Assembly: GCF_032854445.1 (NCBI RefSeq)
Contig: NC_088300.1
Coordinates: 13,955,570-14,019,569 of the forward strand
Direction: 5' to 3'
DNA length: 64,000 nt
Source of the DNA: Liolophura sinensis
Taxonomy: Eukaryota; Mollusca; Polyplacophora; Chitonida; Chitonidae
Position 1 is the first letter of the stretch. Every line of letters begins with the position of its first letter. The translations under genes were made by a program, and so were the position numbers. This document shows, piece by piece, positions 49,701 through 61,581 of this stretch. The notes beneath the pieces were generated by a model. That model ran no database searches, was not told the origin of the DNA, and was given only the letters and a program-made list of their open reading frames with translations.

Positions 49701-51906
49701 CCACAGCCGCAACACCGGAACTCAATGTCATGCGGTCTTCGCAAGCTACATCACTGACAAACCAAACACATGGATCTGGTGATTTACAAATGATGTCGTC
49801 AGTAACAACGAGCACAGTCACCGCTTCAAATCACTTGACGTCCAAGCAAGCACCATCACTGACAAGTCAAACACTTGGGTCTGAGGTCACTCAACTAATG
49901 ACCTCAACAACAAGAAGCGCAACAACTGCAACTCAGGCAACGTCACTTACACAGCCGATTACAACAACAACTGGTGCCACCACCAAGCGACATCACGGTC
50001 TCATGGTGTTCAAAAATGTGACATCGCTGACAAGTCAGTCACATGGGTCGGAGGTATCACAGCTGATGTCAACAACAACAGAAGATACTACCACACGAAA
50101 TAGCAGTCCTCTGACGCCTGAACAGGCCGTATCACCTACAACTCAATCCCGTGGACCTGTGGCACAGCTGATATCAACAACAACAGGTACCACCTCTACA
50201 CGAAATAGCAGTCCACTAACGCCTAAACAGGTGACATCACTGACAAGCCAAACACTTGGACTTCGCGTGTCACAGATGATGACACCAACCAGAGCATTCC
50301 GCCGCTCTACTGCCAAGCCCCAAGATACCAGCACCAACGACGGTGAGTCCATTGCATATATTTACTTGTTTTTTCGCTTCTTTGGCTAAAAAGACGAAAT
50401 AGATAACCATTTAGTTAAGCTCGAAATCGACTTATTTATTTATTTGATTGGTGTCTTAAGTCGTGCAAAAGAATATTTCACACAAACCACTTATGGTGGG
50501 AGGAAACCAGGCAGAGCTCGGAGAACCCCAGAACCATCCGCAGGTTGCAGGAGACCTGTCCACGTACAGCCGGTGAGGAAGCCAGCATGAGCTGGTCTTG
50601 AACTCACAGCGACCGCGTTGTTGAGCGTGCTGGCGTGCTAACGACCTCGGCCACGGAGGCCCACCAACTCGAAATCGAATCAATGACCCTAGGTTGATAA
50701 ACAGCATCTTCCTGTTCATGAAGGTCATAGTGAATGGTTTGACGTCAGCCTGTGTTCTTATACACAGTATAAATATTAGATAAACTATCCATTGGATATT
50801 ATGTTTCAGTGAATGACAATAATAATGATGGCTTGGACAACTTAGTTATTTTACAATCTTTACCACTACTCACACGATGAAATCTTTCATGGACTTTTTA
50901 CACACTGAAATATTCGAAGTTGATATTCACTTGGCACGAGTCACATGACCGTTGATGACGTTTACATTTGCACCACGGTCAGATGATAAACGCTTTGAAT
51001 AAGGATCGTGTGATCATTTATTTAAGACCACTTCGATGACCTAATGGTTAGAGCATCTCACTGGAAGATCAAAGAGATCAAACCCGGGTCAGGTTACACC
51101 AAAGACTTTAAAAATGTTACATGCCACAATACACATTATATGTATACACACTTAATGACTCTTTGTCGTCATATGACTGAAAATTATTAAGTACGACGTA
51201 AAACCTTAATCATTCATTCATTCATTCATTCATATGCTGGATTCCTAACAATTTTCCAACAATTGTCACAAAGCCCAAAGTTTTCGAACCCAATTCTATC
51301 CTGCTCGACTTTATAGACTGCTTTAACTCATGTATCTGGAAAGATCCACGTTTTTCAAATATGTCGTAATATACGCCTCGCATAGCGTCCAAGGCAACAT
51401 GTTAGTCAGGAATACGTCATCATTGCAAATGTGCATGACACAGCGTGGAGTTCGCTTCGTAAAACGGACTCCAGACTGCAGTGGTAAATAGAAAGGTGAT
51501 TATGTTCAAACAACAGACCATTCATCTAAACGAGTGACAACTGATCCAAGTTTGATCAGTCAGAGCCATCTTTCAAAATTGCCTGTGATAAATTGTTGTT
51601 TTTTTCTGTTTGTTTTTTTTTTCAGAATTTTATCAGAAGAAAAACGAATCGTGTTCCTGCTCTTGCTATAAAATGGCATCTCTGCAAGAAAAGACGCAGT
51701 TCTTGGAAGATATGCTGAGAAATTTGACCATTAACAAAACACAAATGTCGTCTTTCCGCCGGAAGTACCATAGCATTATGGAATATACCCCACTAGCGAT
51801 GGGGATTGGCTCTACTGGAGTTGCCTGCCTGGTTCTGGTGCTCTTACTTGTAATATTTTGTGACGTGGCAACGTTTAAACATAGGCCACATGATAGTAAC
51901 GAGTAA
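46797..51906 (+). CDS. C-type lectin/PAN/mucin single-pass receptor, gene 2
   Basis: Six exons: 46797-46878, 47241-47424, 48037-48257, 48926-49201, 49620-50342 and 51626-51906. GT/AG borders and phases give one 588-aa frame. Exon 1 is a signal peptide; a second in-frame ATG at 46812 (MKTHALWLFVV) is an equally good start. Exons 2-3 form the lectin domain (LTWNDARDACHHMGSHLVEI, YIGLATL, FYWTESC, HYMCE) without the usual Ca2+-site triplets. Exon 4 is PAN/apple-like (LAECFRLCD, GVECWAFNY, RECYT). Exon 5 is a 241-residue Thr/Ser stalk with about five units around SLTSQTLGSEVxQLM. Exon 6 has CSCSC (505-509), NLTINKTQMSSFRRKY, a transmembrane helix at about 554-573 and a tail of about 14 residues. 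Exon 3 has the same length as in gene 1 (221 bp), and all phases match. Role inferred: surface recognition receptor or adhesion molecule. Confidence 0.9.
47490..47985 (-). repeat. SINE family 2 split by SINE family 1
   Basis: On the minus strand the family 2 head and body run from about 47985 (taatgattagagcgtcagc) to about 47683, and its 3' end lies at 47490-47554. Between them, at about 47555-47682, is a minus-strand family 1 copy (gtcgtataagtgaaatattc). Family 1 therefore appears to have inserted later. The composite is in intron 2 of receptor gene 2. A separate tRNA-like head scrap lies at about 47160-47193. Confidence 0.65.
50432..50664 (-). repeat. SINE family 1 copy in intron 5 of receptor gene 2
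   Basis: On plus it begins with the TTATTTATTTATTT tail and continues through ggtgggaggaaaccaggcag and ccatccgcaggttgcagg to the head complement gtgctaacgacctcggccac. Confidence 0.85.
51030..51230 (+). repeat. SINE family 2, near complete but short
   Basis: tRNA-like head with box-A-like GATGACCTAATGGTTAGAGC and box-B-like GATCAAACCCGGGTCAGG, then caccaaagactttaaaaatg. The 3' end gtcatatgactgaaaattat is followed by gtacgacgtaaaacc and an (ATTC)n tail. It links the head and the 3' end seen separately elsewhere. It lies in intron 5 of receptor gene 2. Confidence 0.78.
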
Positions 51907-54126
51907 GACATTTCTGCCACTACTACTACCAACGGGCCTTGTTCATAACACTTTTGACACTTGATAAACGAGTCCTTGCTAAGCATAATGGCCATGATTA
52001 TAGTACACGTGCAAAACGTTTACCAAAAGAGAAAAACCAAACAACAACAGTTGACTGATTTTATATTCGTGCATTTATGTGGGTGTTCCATTAATACATA
52101 AATGTGATATTAAAACTGTATCGTGGTTATGCGACTTGTCGGCCATTGACGCAATTGCAATGAGGTTAATTCAGTGCAATAGCTAATTACCGATCTATGA
52201 TTTTTGGGGACAAGATCTGTGATGCTTTTATGTGTATCTATCCCGCCCCACCGGATCGAAGGGTGACATACGGTTTTAATATCACATTTATGCGTTAGAT
52301 GAACACCCATGGCCACAAAGACTTGGCTCTGATACCAGTCGATGCGTATTGTTTGTTTCCCCCTTCTATGTGTACTGTAACTGTGTTATTATTACATGCT
52401 GGTTTGTCTGAGACTTGGACATTTGTGTTGAATCTGGAAATGTTCCAATACATACAAATTATCCTGAAATGATAAGACCTTATTATGATATGATGTTCTG
52501 TATCAGTGTTTATATTTCATGAAATCCTAAATTACATTGTATGCGCACAGGAATGCGATTTCCGCGCACAGGTATGGTCTAGCTAGCAGACCTGTCAATT
52601 ATCTCAGCAAATGTTCTGTTCTGTGCGAGTTCTTTTATGATTACCACGGTGAAAAAGTTCACGTGTAAATAAGCTGACTCGTCGATTACCTATAAAGATT
52701 CGACTGTTGTACAGTGCACCTAGAAACAGCGCGTCCGTCCAGTGCTAGTAATGAAGTTTATTCCTGAAAGAGAGCGGCGTTTGTCTCCGTTATACAGAGA
52801 TACTGACATATACAGTGCATACGCTATAACACTAAGGGTGCGAAACTATTGAACTTTCCTTTGTTAACATTCTTGTACTATTTTTATTGACAAGGAAACT
52901 CACTGAAGCCGGATGATGACCACGGCACGATAGCGGATGAATGGTCCTCGTCCCACAAGCTGCTACCTGCTGGGTGCAGGCGATATCTCCTCAAGTCATG
53001 CTGCTTCCACTGAGACTAGCTGGGATTCTTTTGTTACTAGTGTTACTGCCCCAGAAAAGCACGGGATGAAGGCTTTCCAACAACCTGCGGAGGGTCGTGG
53101 GTTTCGGCCGGGCTCTGCCCGGTTTCTTCCCACCATAACCATAATGCTGGCCGTCGTCTTGAGTACAATAAAATGCGTAATCAATCAGTCAAATAAATAA
53201 ATAAATGTAAATACATTTGTACCCAATGTAGTATTTTATTGTTATGTGTATTTCTGTAGTTATTATTTTGTATGTAGAGGTCGATGTTGTAATTTTATTT
53301 GGAATTCAGTACATAGTTACATTAAAACATTTGATGATGTTGTAATTTTGTCTGGCCACTTGTTTATAATCGACCTCATTGACTGATTCCATTAAAACTT
53401 GTTCGTTAAATATATAGTGCTGTATATTTAGTGCCATGGCCTCGTGACAGAAATTTTTAAATTCTGATGTTGATTAATATATTTATTTATAATAAACCGG
53501 GAGGAGAAAAGGGAAGCGGGCAAGTCTTGGGGGAAACACATCCTCAGGTTGCTTACAGACTTTCCAGTGTGCGGCTAGAGAAGAAGCCAACATGAGCTGG
53601 ACTTGAACTCAGAGCGACCCCTTTGTTCAGAAGTTCCCCTGATTATTATATACCTTAGTAATATTTACATTTCGCCTATATCAGCAAAAAATCTCTAGGT
53701 TTTTTTTTTTTTTTGGTTTTGCACTGGTTGTTATTATACCTTATGTAACTCTCCCTTCCGCTCTTTGGATAAGACTGTGCGACAAAAGCAATCTAATTCA
53801 GCACGTTAATATTCTTGGCTGCGACTTGGGCTGTCTCCTCTTGTATTCTATTAGACGGGTCAGTCAATTTGTATGTACGTTTTTACATAAACCACCAAAG
53901 AACTAAGAAAGTATATATAGTACTAAATTTATTACGTAATCATGCAGAGAGGAGCAGCGAACAGTTTTCAATGATGTTTGAAAGACGCAAGGAATGTTCC
54001 ATGCGAATGAGTTAAATCAGCATTCAAATAGTGTATATTACTAGTATATATTCCCATGTTGTCTATAATAAAATATGTATCTCAGTTGTGCTTTGATTGC
54101 AACTGTTCATATATTAATGAAGATAA
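51907..54126. other. 3' flank of receptor gene 2; two SINE fragments
   Basis: No further gene seen. SINE family 1 fragments lie at about 53060-53207 (plus, with AAAT tail) and 53470-53635 (minus). Confidence 0.5.
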
Positions 54127-55405
54127 GGCCCGTAGTCGAGAGTTAAGCGGAATAAGACACAATTATGAAGCAGAGCGTCAGAGATTCTGGACTTTGTGTC
54201 CATATTTACTTACAAAAGAATTATACTCATTGTAGAACTCAAGCGAATTCGTTTGATGGAATAACCTTGGTATAGCAGTTTTGCAATAATAACAATAATA
54301 ATAATAATAAGTGACATTGATTGAAATCGTCTTATAACAAATAGGATCTAACAAATGTTATAATTATAGGTTATTGGATTGTATGGTCCTGTATGGACGA
54401 GTCATACACACCCACTTTACCTACGTCAAAAACATAAGTAAATAAACTCGAACGCTAAACAAGTTCGGTAAAACCGTGCTAATTATTTCATATCGCGTAA
54501 CGTTAGCGGATAGCCGGTTGCGGCTGAATATGGAATACTGAATACAGCACTTTCATTGGCTGACGGAAAACTGGGTCAGGTGCACATGGCCGAAGCGGTA
54601 TTTTACAAACAGAAGTGTAAAGAAAAGGAATGCAGAAGTTTCAGTGGAAGTTAAAAGTGCAGTTATTGAAAACTGTGCCACCGAACAGACTAGTATAATC
54701 TTTACAGGGTGAGGACGAAAGAGTTTGCCGACAAAATTAGCTGATTATCCTTGGGATTCTGAAGTTGATGGCATCGGAGTCGGGAAAACTTCGTTTGTGT
54801 GCACTTGAACTGACCGGCCGGGGGAGTGGAAGCGCGGGAGATGGTTGACTGAAGGCGCGATTGCCCTGAAGTGAAATTTAGAATCATATTCCTGGATGCT
54901 AGCAAGGATTTTTGTCCAATGACTTGCATAATTTTATGTGGAGCGACGCCAGATTTTACAAGGGTTTGAACGGTTGTTTTTCGGACCGAGTGATTAGTTT
55001 TCGGCCTTTCAGTCCAGCTACCTTGGCTGCCCTCTTCATTAGCTCTCCCAAACCATGCTCTCCCATTGGAGTGGAGTAATACCACACAGCTGCAACAGGT
55101 TTGAGGCGACATTCGGGAATTGGTGTAAGGTAGAACGGACTGTCCGGAGACACAGATTTTTCAGGACGAGCTCGGACGAACATCGTGTTGTGTCGTCTGC
55201 TTGTTGACAAACAAAAAGTAGTCCGTACGTGTGACGTCACAGTTACAACTGTCCAATATGTTAAATATATTGGACAGTTGTGTTTACTACATAATATAGT
55301 AGGCGCTGGACACTTAGGTGTATAATAAGGCAAGATATGAACACGTCATATACAGAACCTTTCACAGTAAGGAGAATTTACCATGTTAAACTGAAATGGA
55401 ATATT
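54127..55405 (-). repeat. Penelope 3' fragment interrupted by a Crypton-like insert
   Basis: 54127-54362 and about 55323-55405 together align with the end of the Penelope-like element at about 27035-27560. Shared blocks are gttaagcgg, agacaca, ttatactcattgta, gtttgatgga, atctaacaaatg, and then, after the gap, aaggcaagatatgaac. The break falls in the word aaatgttata, where the uninterrupted copy has aaatgctacaaggc. This marks the insertion site of the element at 54363-55322. Confidence 0.7.
54363..55322 (-). mobile_element. Crypton-like tyrosine recombinase element, defective
   Basis: About 960 bp between ends reading GGTTATT (54363 side) and GGTGTATAATAA (55322 side). The minus strand has two overlapping frames that belong together. 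55333-54956 ends with FYLTPIPECRLKPVAAVWYY, then GEHGLGELMKRAAKVAGLKG. 55112-54702 continues with TNHSVRKTTVQTL, HKIMQVIGQKSL. The HSVR box fits the H-x-x-R signature of tyrosine recombinases, and the context resembles Crypton-type enzymes of animals. A frameshift near 54995 separates the halves. The expected nucleophilic tyrosine is not in frame: Met follows RN there, and a second frame change is likely. Only the C-terminal half of a recombinase is present. Inverted arms at 55245-55281 form a small hairpin. Confidence 0.65.
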
Positions 55406-55908
55406 CATATTTGTAAACTTATAATTTATATATTGGTCAGGTGATCACTTTTAAAAAGAGAAAAATTCTTAGAAGTTTTATCAGAATAAAAAAGAGAAAT
55501 TAAAATATGTTTTCTTCTGACAGCTGTCAGTGGGACCGATTGGTCAAAACTTAAAACTTAACACCAGAGTTTAAACCAAGTTTTCAGTTTTGTACTTGAA
55601 CCATAAATATCTGTGGAACAGTTTAGTAATATGAACTAAATCTGCTACTATTCCATTTGGTCTCTGTACAAATGTATTAATCGCTAGGTTTTGCTAAAAT
55701 CTTAAATTTATACTATGACTTAAATGCCGATATTAGCTAATACACTTTTGGACGAGCGGGCCCTGGTTGTTAACACCAACATGTTTTATGTACATGTAGG
55801 CCTATACGCTGGTGGTCTGTATTAAGGGTGGAGCTAACTGGGGGGTAAACCACTGACCTTAAGCAAGTTACTAACGTGTTTTCTCACGTGGAACAGTACA
55901 TATATGTA

Positions 55909-56066
55909 TTTATTATACACCTAAGTGTCCAGCGCCTACTAATTTGTTTAGCGTTCGAGTTTATTTACTTACGTTTTTTGACTCGTCCTGGGCGCCGGAA
56001 AAGGGACGAGCTTTCCTGGGCGCCCAGGACTCGTCCATACAGGACCATAAAAGAGAATAACCTATA
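55909..56066 (+). repeat. Nonautonomous derivative of the Crypton-like element
   Basis: In opposite orientation to 54363-55322. It carries both ends of that element (tattatacacctaagtgtcc and tacaggaccataaaag) plus the subterminal aacgctaaac-type block. It lacks the recombinase region: caaat joins directly to tagtaggcg on the complementary strand. An internal palindrome around CTGGGCGCC is specific to this copy. Confidence 0.7.
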
Positions 56067-56069
56067 AAT

Positions 56070-57327
56070 ATACACACCATAGCAGTGATCTGTGGAGATC
56101 GTTGGGCTGTGCAAGTGGGCACAAGAACGTGGTCGATGGCTTATTGTTCCATATATAACAAACAATGAGAGGAAGAGTCCTGAACTCTATAGTATCCTCA
56201 CAGTCATGAAAAATGTTGTAAATCCCTGGCTTCACCATACTGGCCCAACACGTATAGGTAAACAATTCACAAATGTAAAGTAAACTAAATTTTTAAAGAT
56301 AATTATTTTTGGAATGGTGAACCTACACATAACGATTACACAAGATACCGCGCTTGAGGCCGTAAGATTAACGATTTTTTTCTGATAGGTTGTGGATATG
56401 TCATTGATGATATTTCTCCAGCTGTTCGATTCTCTTTTGATAATGGCGTAATCGTTTTTTATGAAATCAATTGCTGGCGAGAAACACACAGAGCTTGCTT
56501 TTCAATCTGATTGTGCTAAATGTTAGTCAAACTCACCAGATATTTAACCGTTCCCTTCCCTTCCTTTCTTCTTTACACATACACCTATTATTATTATCTT
56601 GAAGTCTTCGAGTGGATTCAGTGATATGTTTATGATAGGCTCAAGTCCTCAAAAATGTGATCAAATGATTGATAAAATCAGTATTTGTCATCCCTACGTT
56701 GACGAGAGACTTATCTTGGCTGCAAACACCAGCCATTTGGCGCATTGATACCGTATGCAGAGGGTGGGCAAAAAATACCACTGTTTCCATGTTAATGAAG
56801 TTCTAGTTCTTTCTCAGTATCCATTTCTGTGACAGAACGGCGAGGTATAATAATTGAGAGGTTCACGTATTTAGACATAAATGCATGTTTTATTACACTG
56901 TGTTTAGATCGCTGAGGTAACCGATAACAATACTTTTGTGCCAGTGTGAAAATCACAATCGACACGCCCTTGTATGGAGTAACAGGTGCGGCTTTACAAC
57001 CTCATCGTAATATTATCTCTAATTACTCTGCTTTAGAGTTGAGGTGATAGGACGTGTTATACACTACAGCCATGAACGGTAAAGACGGACCTCGTTAAAG
57101 TGTCTGAGGTACAACAAAAATGTCTTATGTAATACAGCATCACATGTAAGTATACTCTCTAATATGGCACGGTTTGAAACTTCTTCATCCAACACTCGTG
57201 ACTAGACCAATCATGTAATATTGAATGTGACAACATTTACTACTTCTATGTAGCATTTCATACTTTACAACTTTCTGAGCAGTTTAGAATTTTCTCACCA
57301 TTTTTAACAAACCGTTATTTTTTTCAG
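56070..57327. other. No gene recognised
   Basis: Short frames only. Nothing with a domain or splice context was seen before the signal-peptide-like exon at 57328. Confidence 0.4.
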
Positions 57328-57585
57328 ATGGCTTGTAGGTTGATTTCATTTAATGCGCCTCTCATTTTTGCGTCTACGTTTTGCCTGTTGGTAAGTCATG
57401 CAACGATTTTCAATATAAATAATGTCAAATATCACAGACAATGTTGGTTCATAAATGTATTTTACCTCATCCATTAACTTGAGCCAAGTCGCGTTAAGCC
57501 GCCTTCAGGTTGCATGCGATTTATTGTTTCGACTCGACGAACTGAAGATGTCGTATGAATGTAAGGCAAACCTGTTTCATAAGTC

Positions 57586-57710
57586 ACTTTCACAAGGTGC
57601 AATTTGTCAATTTCTACAAGACGTATGAAATGGCTTTTGTCCTACTTTCGTTCGACCAGTCGAATTCGACGAGTTGATTCGACAAGTAGCACCGTGTAGA
57701 ACGAAACTCA
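57586..57710. repeat. Possible MITE beside the broken PAN exon
   Basis: Begins tcacaaggtgcaatttgtc and ends with the inverted-like gtagcaccgtgtag. A relative with cacatggtgcaatttgt and acttgtcgaattc lies at about 32025-32140 in intron 4 of receptor gene 1. The missing 5' part of the PAN-like exon in copy 4 is directly adjacent. Confidence 0.45.
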
Positions 57711-58209
57711 AACTAGTCGCCACCACAGCGCTTTGACCTCTGTGACATTGTGACGTCAGACGCTGGCGTCGAGTGCTGAGCCTTCAGCCTTTATCAGTCG
57801 GGAGACGAATGTGTGATCTTCTTTACAAATGAACCGTACATTGTGTCTGAATCTAAATATCAGTTACTGAATGCTGATTGGAAATTTATTCATAAAGAAA
57901 TGTTACAGTGGTAAGTTATTATTTGCAAGACAGTTTTGTGTAATTATCTTTTGAGTCTTATATTTTATAACTTCAATGCAAACGAGACTTGCTCAAGACC
58001 TTTTAGGCTAGAAATTATAGACACCATTATCTCTTCAGTTTCACATAAATAACATTTAATTCAACAATTATGTTTTTTCCGAAATCTCGCTATTATTCAT
58101 TTGGTACAGAGGATCACGAGAAAACTGGTTGTGTAATAATACAAGTTACATGTAATGTTACATGTTATGTAAACTATTGTAAAGCAAAATGAATGTACTT
58201 GTATGCATA

Positions 58210-58350
58210 CAGTGAGTGAGTGAGTGCTTAGGGTTTAACGTCGAACTTAATAATTTTTCAGTCATACGACGACGAAGGTGTCCTTAGAGTGTATGTATTG
58301 TTGCAGGACGGATTTCCACCGTTATTTTATCTAATGCTGCTTCACTGAAA
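58210..58350 (-). repeat. SINE family 2, 3' end
   Basis: On plus: gtgagtgagtgcttagggtt, then aataatttttcagtcatacg and caggacggatttccaccg, the complement of the family 2 3' end. Confidence 0.78.
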
Positions 58351-59023
58351 CGACTTTTGCCTGAATGCTGAACGTTAAGATTGACCGTGGATCTACCGCC
58401 TCAAATAATCCAGAAGTCACATGATTATCAAGCTGAAGGCTAAGTCTTGTAACACTTCTAATCGGTTGTTTAAACTTTATTTACAGATTTAAATTGTCAA
58501 ATATTTGAATCATAAGGCACAACTATCTTCCAACAGCAAATTACGAGTATGAAGCATGACGACGTGAAGCAATAGAACGTAAAACAATCATCATTGTACT
58601 TACATGATACGTTACTGGTCTGTCAGATTAGGATGGTTTACAATTTTAATGGCTTTATTTGAGACACTGTCATATATGTGGTGTATAAGTTGGAAGTATT
58701 TTTGAGATAACTTGATTCATTTTCCTTAAAACCATAATTATCTTTGTTTTAGAGTTCCTTTCTATGTATGAATTAAGTCAAAAATGTCTTTGTAGAATCG
58801 GTCCGTAAATCAATTATTGCCATGAAACCTTAGGTGTGATAATTTGACGAGGGTTTCGATTTCACCACTTACGTGTAACCATTTGCCAACAATCACATTG
58901 TCGTCGGTGCTTTGTTTTTACTTTCTATGCTGTATGTCTTTTATACGTAGCGTGTTACACAACATTCTTTCTCATCTAATCATAAACATGGATGAAAACC
59001 ACAAACGGAATCTTACGGACTAC

Positions 59024-59204
59024 TTAAAAGGATACAGAATCAATTCTGGTTGGCTGGTGTGAGAGATAGGCCAGTCTAGGCTATGCCTTGACTAAGCTGA
59101 AAAGGTATGATACATTTATTCAAGCGTACCCAAGGCTGTAAGTTTCAATCTAGGAAACCCTACTCCATTGTTAACCAATCAGCGTCGATTCTGTATCCCT
59201 TTAA
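59024..59204. repeat. MITE family A, complete copy
   Basis: 181 bp bounded by TTAAAAGGATACAGAATCAA and the complement-like TCGATTCTGTATCCCTTTAA, with ggttggctggtgtgagagat inside the left arm. It lies between the two surviving 3' exons of receptor copy 4. Confidence 0.82.
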
Positions 59205-59598
59205 ATGCTTTCATCAGCTTCCAACATAGAGGAGACATGCATTTTAACCTTAGCACGATAGTGCGTTTTATTTACATAGACCAATAATCGACTGATGAAT
59301 GATTTGTTTTACAGGGAGTATAGGGATGCCATATAACCTGACGGGCAGAGAAAACACGGCGGATGAGTCAGTTATCAACTGTAAATCCACCCTATCGAGG
59401 TCAGAAACAAATACTGAAAGCGATACAACAACAGCTATGTCTAGTACACCCTAGTTATCGGACAGTGCCCTATTTTCTTAAAGTACTTAGCGATCGAACC
59501 GCCTTTAACAGTGTAAACCTCCCAAATGCCAGCGCCAACAAAGCAGCACCCTTTGTCAGTTTCTGAAGAAGCCAAACAGTTTTCGCCAGTAAAGTCCT

Positions 59599-59728
59599 GG
59601 GCCCACTTTCACGAAGCTCTTTTAACATTACAACCTCGCAACTACCATGACGACGTAATGCCTACAGTACTTGTTGTCGTGATAGTTTAGTGAACGTAAC
59701 GTTAAGAGTGCTTCGTGAAACCGGGCCC
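59599..59728. repeat. MITE family C, 130 bp
   Basis: Ends GGGCCCACTTTCACGAAGCT and, inverted, GCTTCGTGAAACCGGGCCC. The interior includes tacttgttgtcgtgatag, also found in the split copy near 63155. Confidence 0.82.
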
Positions 59729-61575
59729 TGATGAGCAAGTTATACACCAATAAAACAAAGTTCATTAATTGAGTACAAAAGTTTTTACTGCTTCTTAATC
59801 GTAGTGTTTTTAAAAGAACATCGGGGACAAAGTGTAGTCTTGTGGTTTTGGTGAATTCATGTGAGGTCCCGTTCATAAATTCAGGTATCTCCACGATATC
59901 AAAATATCAGACACGCCCAAGTTTTTTGTGTACAATTTCGGACTTCTTGTTTTCCTGCGAGATTTTCCTTTCCTTGTCATGCGCACTTTCGTGGTATGTG
60001 CATGTAGAAATTTGCCACGTGCAATATTCAATATTCGCAGACGTACTTGATGAATACGTTTTGGTCAATACGGGTGTATGGGTCAAGATAGCGAGAGGGG
60101 TGGGCGCTATCGACTTCCTTATTAAGACATGCGGAAGTTAACATCAGACTAGGTTATTGGTTATGACTAGGAAAATTAAGAGGAACTCATTTTCCTACTG
60201 AAAACTAAACCTTTTGAAATAACGATTCCTCCAAAACGAAAGAGCGAAGAACATTTTAGAAATTAATTAAGAAAACGTCAAATGGAAAGAAGTTGCTCAA
60301 AGATATTACATAAGCGAGGCATGTGACGCAACACACTCATACTGTTTACGGCTGAGGCGCTGTTCTCAACGTTCTATTTGCATCCCTGCAACAACTAGAC
60401 ATGCCGAGAAACTTCTTGAACCTGTGCAACACACGTGGACTTGTTTAGGCTTAGTCTCACCACTGATGTCCTCAACCGGATCTCTAGTCAACATTGATCA
60501 ATAAGATTGTTTCAGGTGTTCATTGGAGCCATGTTATCCATACTTCAGATTATGAGCATGCAAGGTTTTGACATTTTTTTTTGCTGACATTACTTTCTGT
60601 CTCATCACTGTAAACCGTATGACCTTTGTACAAATTGTAACAAACTGTAAACCAGTGGAGGCATTGCCATAAAACGAGTGTATGTAGACAGCGTCGCATG
60701 CCCACTTGGTCATTCCATGCACTTTCAGCTGCCATTTCAGTTACGCCAACATCTGTAATCTTGTTCGCTATTCTTTTGACCAGGGCAAAATTTATTGGTT
60801 AAAATGTCTTGTCAAATACAAACCATTTAGAGCTACGTCTGGCGCCTTTAGTGTCGACTTCCGCTTCATATGTCGGTGTGTAATAATCATAGGCCCTATC
60901 AATGCAAGTTTGCTCTGGTCCAACGTCTTCTCATTGCTATATTCAGATACGTGGTTTGTCACCAGCGAAAGTTGTCATGACTGAATAGATGTGGAACGCT
61001 GTGTCTGGGAAATCTCGCGGTAAAACAAATAGGAATGAAAATTTATATAAAACTAAAAGTACCGGTATATAGTCTGACACAATACCTCATGGCATTCACC
61101 AATTTGTCTCCGCCCACAGATAAATGTGAGCAAACGAACGTCTTCAGTAGGAGGGTTTCGAATTCGAACTTATTGTTAAAGATAAAAATAGTCCATTTGC
61201 ATCATGTGATACAAAAACAATGTTAGATTATTAATTTACCGATCACCTGTCTCGACGTAGAGACCACTCACACCGCTTTACTTCAGGAATTTCTGAAGTT
61301 CATCAAAGCCCATTTCCTCAATTTCCTCCATTGTTCGTTTATTCTAAATAACTTTTTCGGGAACCTTTTTCAAAAGTTATATCAAATGTTACAGTAAGTA
61401 TAATTAAAAATAGTTGCCAAACATTTCCGACATGTCACCTGGAACAATGGGACGTTTTTCTACCTTCAGGGATAAAAGAATTCGAACACGAAACTCACCT
61501 ATTCTGGCAAACGACATATTCGGGATGCAGAAAATACAAGAAGAACATCAAACGCGCACACACAAATAACGCATG
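59729..61575. other. No gene recognised
   Basis: Frames up to 99 codons (59842-60141) without a recognisable domain. No repeats stand out. Confidence 0.4.
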
Positions 61576-61581
61576 TTTATT
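61576..61581 (-). terminator. AATAAA poly(A) signal of the small secreted-peptide gene
   Basis: Canonical AATAAA on the minus strand, 127 bp beyond the stop codon at 61709. Confidence 0.75.

Larger units (their letters stand above)
57328..59454 (+). pseudogene. Receptor copy 4, fragmentary
   Basis: Exon 1 (57328-57390) follows TTTTTTCAG, encodes a signal-like MACRLISFNAPLIFASTFCLL and ends at GTAAGT. Its phase (0) differs from that of the intact genes (1). No lectin exons were found. The PAN-like exon survives from about 57720 to 57910: RFDLCD, GVEC, then TGA where the intact genes have Trp. The first cysteine of ECF has become arginine, and a frame change precedes the final KCYS. Its donor GTAAGT is intact. 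The stalk exon starts at 59315 after TTTTACAG (GSIGMPYNL, INCKST) and stops at TAG near 59454. No CxCxC/transmembrane exon was found. A signal peptide plus a truncated product is conceivable, but a pseudogene is the simpler reading. Confidence 0.75.

Noticed and set aside
54363..56066. One large transposon with terminal inverted repeats
   Set aside because: The matching ends do face each other, but the short copy carries both ends of the long copy. Two insertions in opposite orientation explain the pattern better, and the Penelope flanks border only the first.
57760..57790. TGA as a selenocysteine codon in the PAN-like exon
   Set aside because: The aligned residue in the intact genes is Trp, not Cys, and the exon has other damage. 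A nonsense change is simpler.
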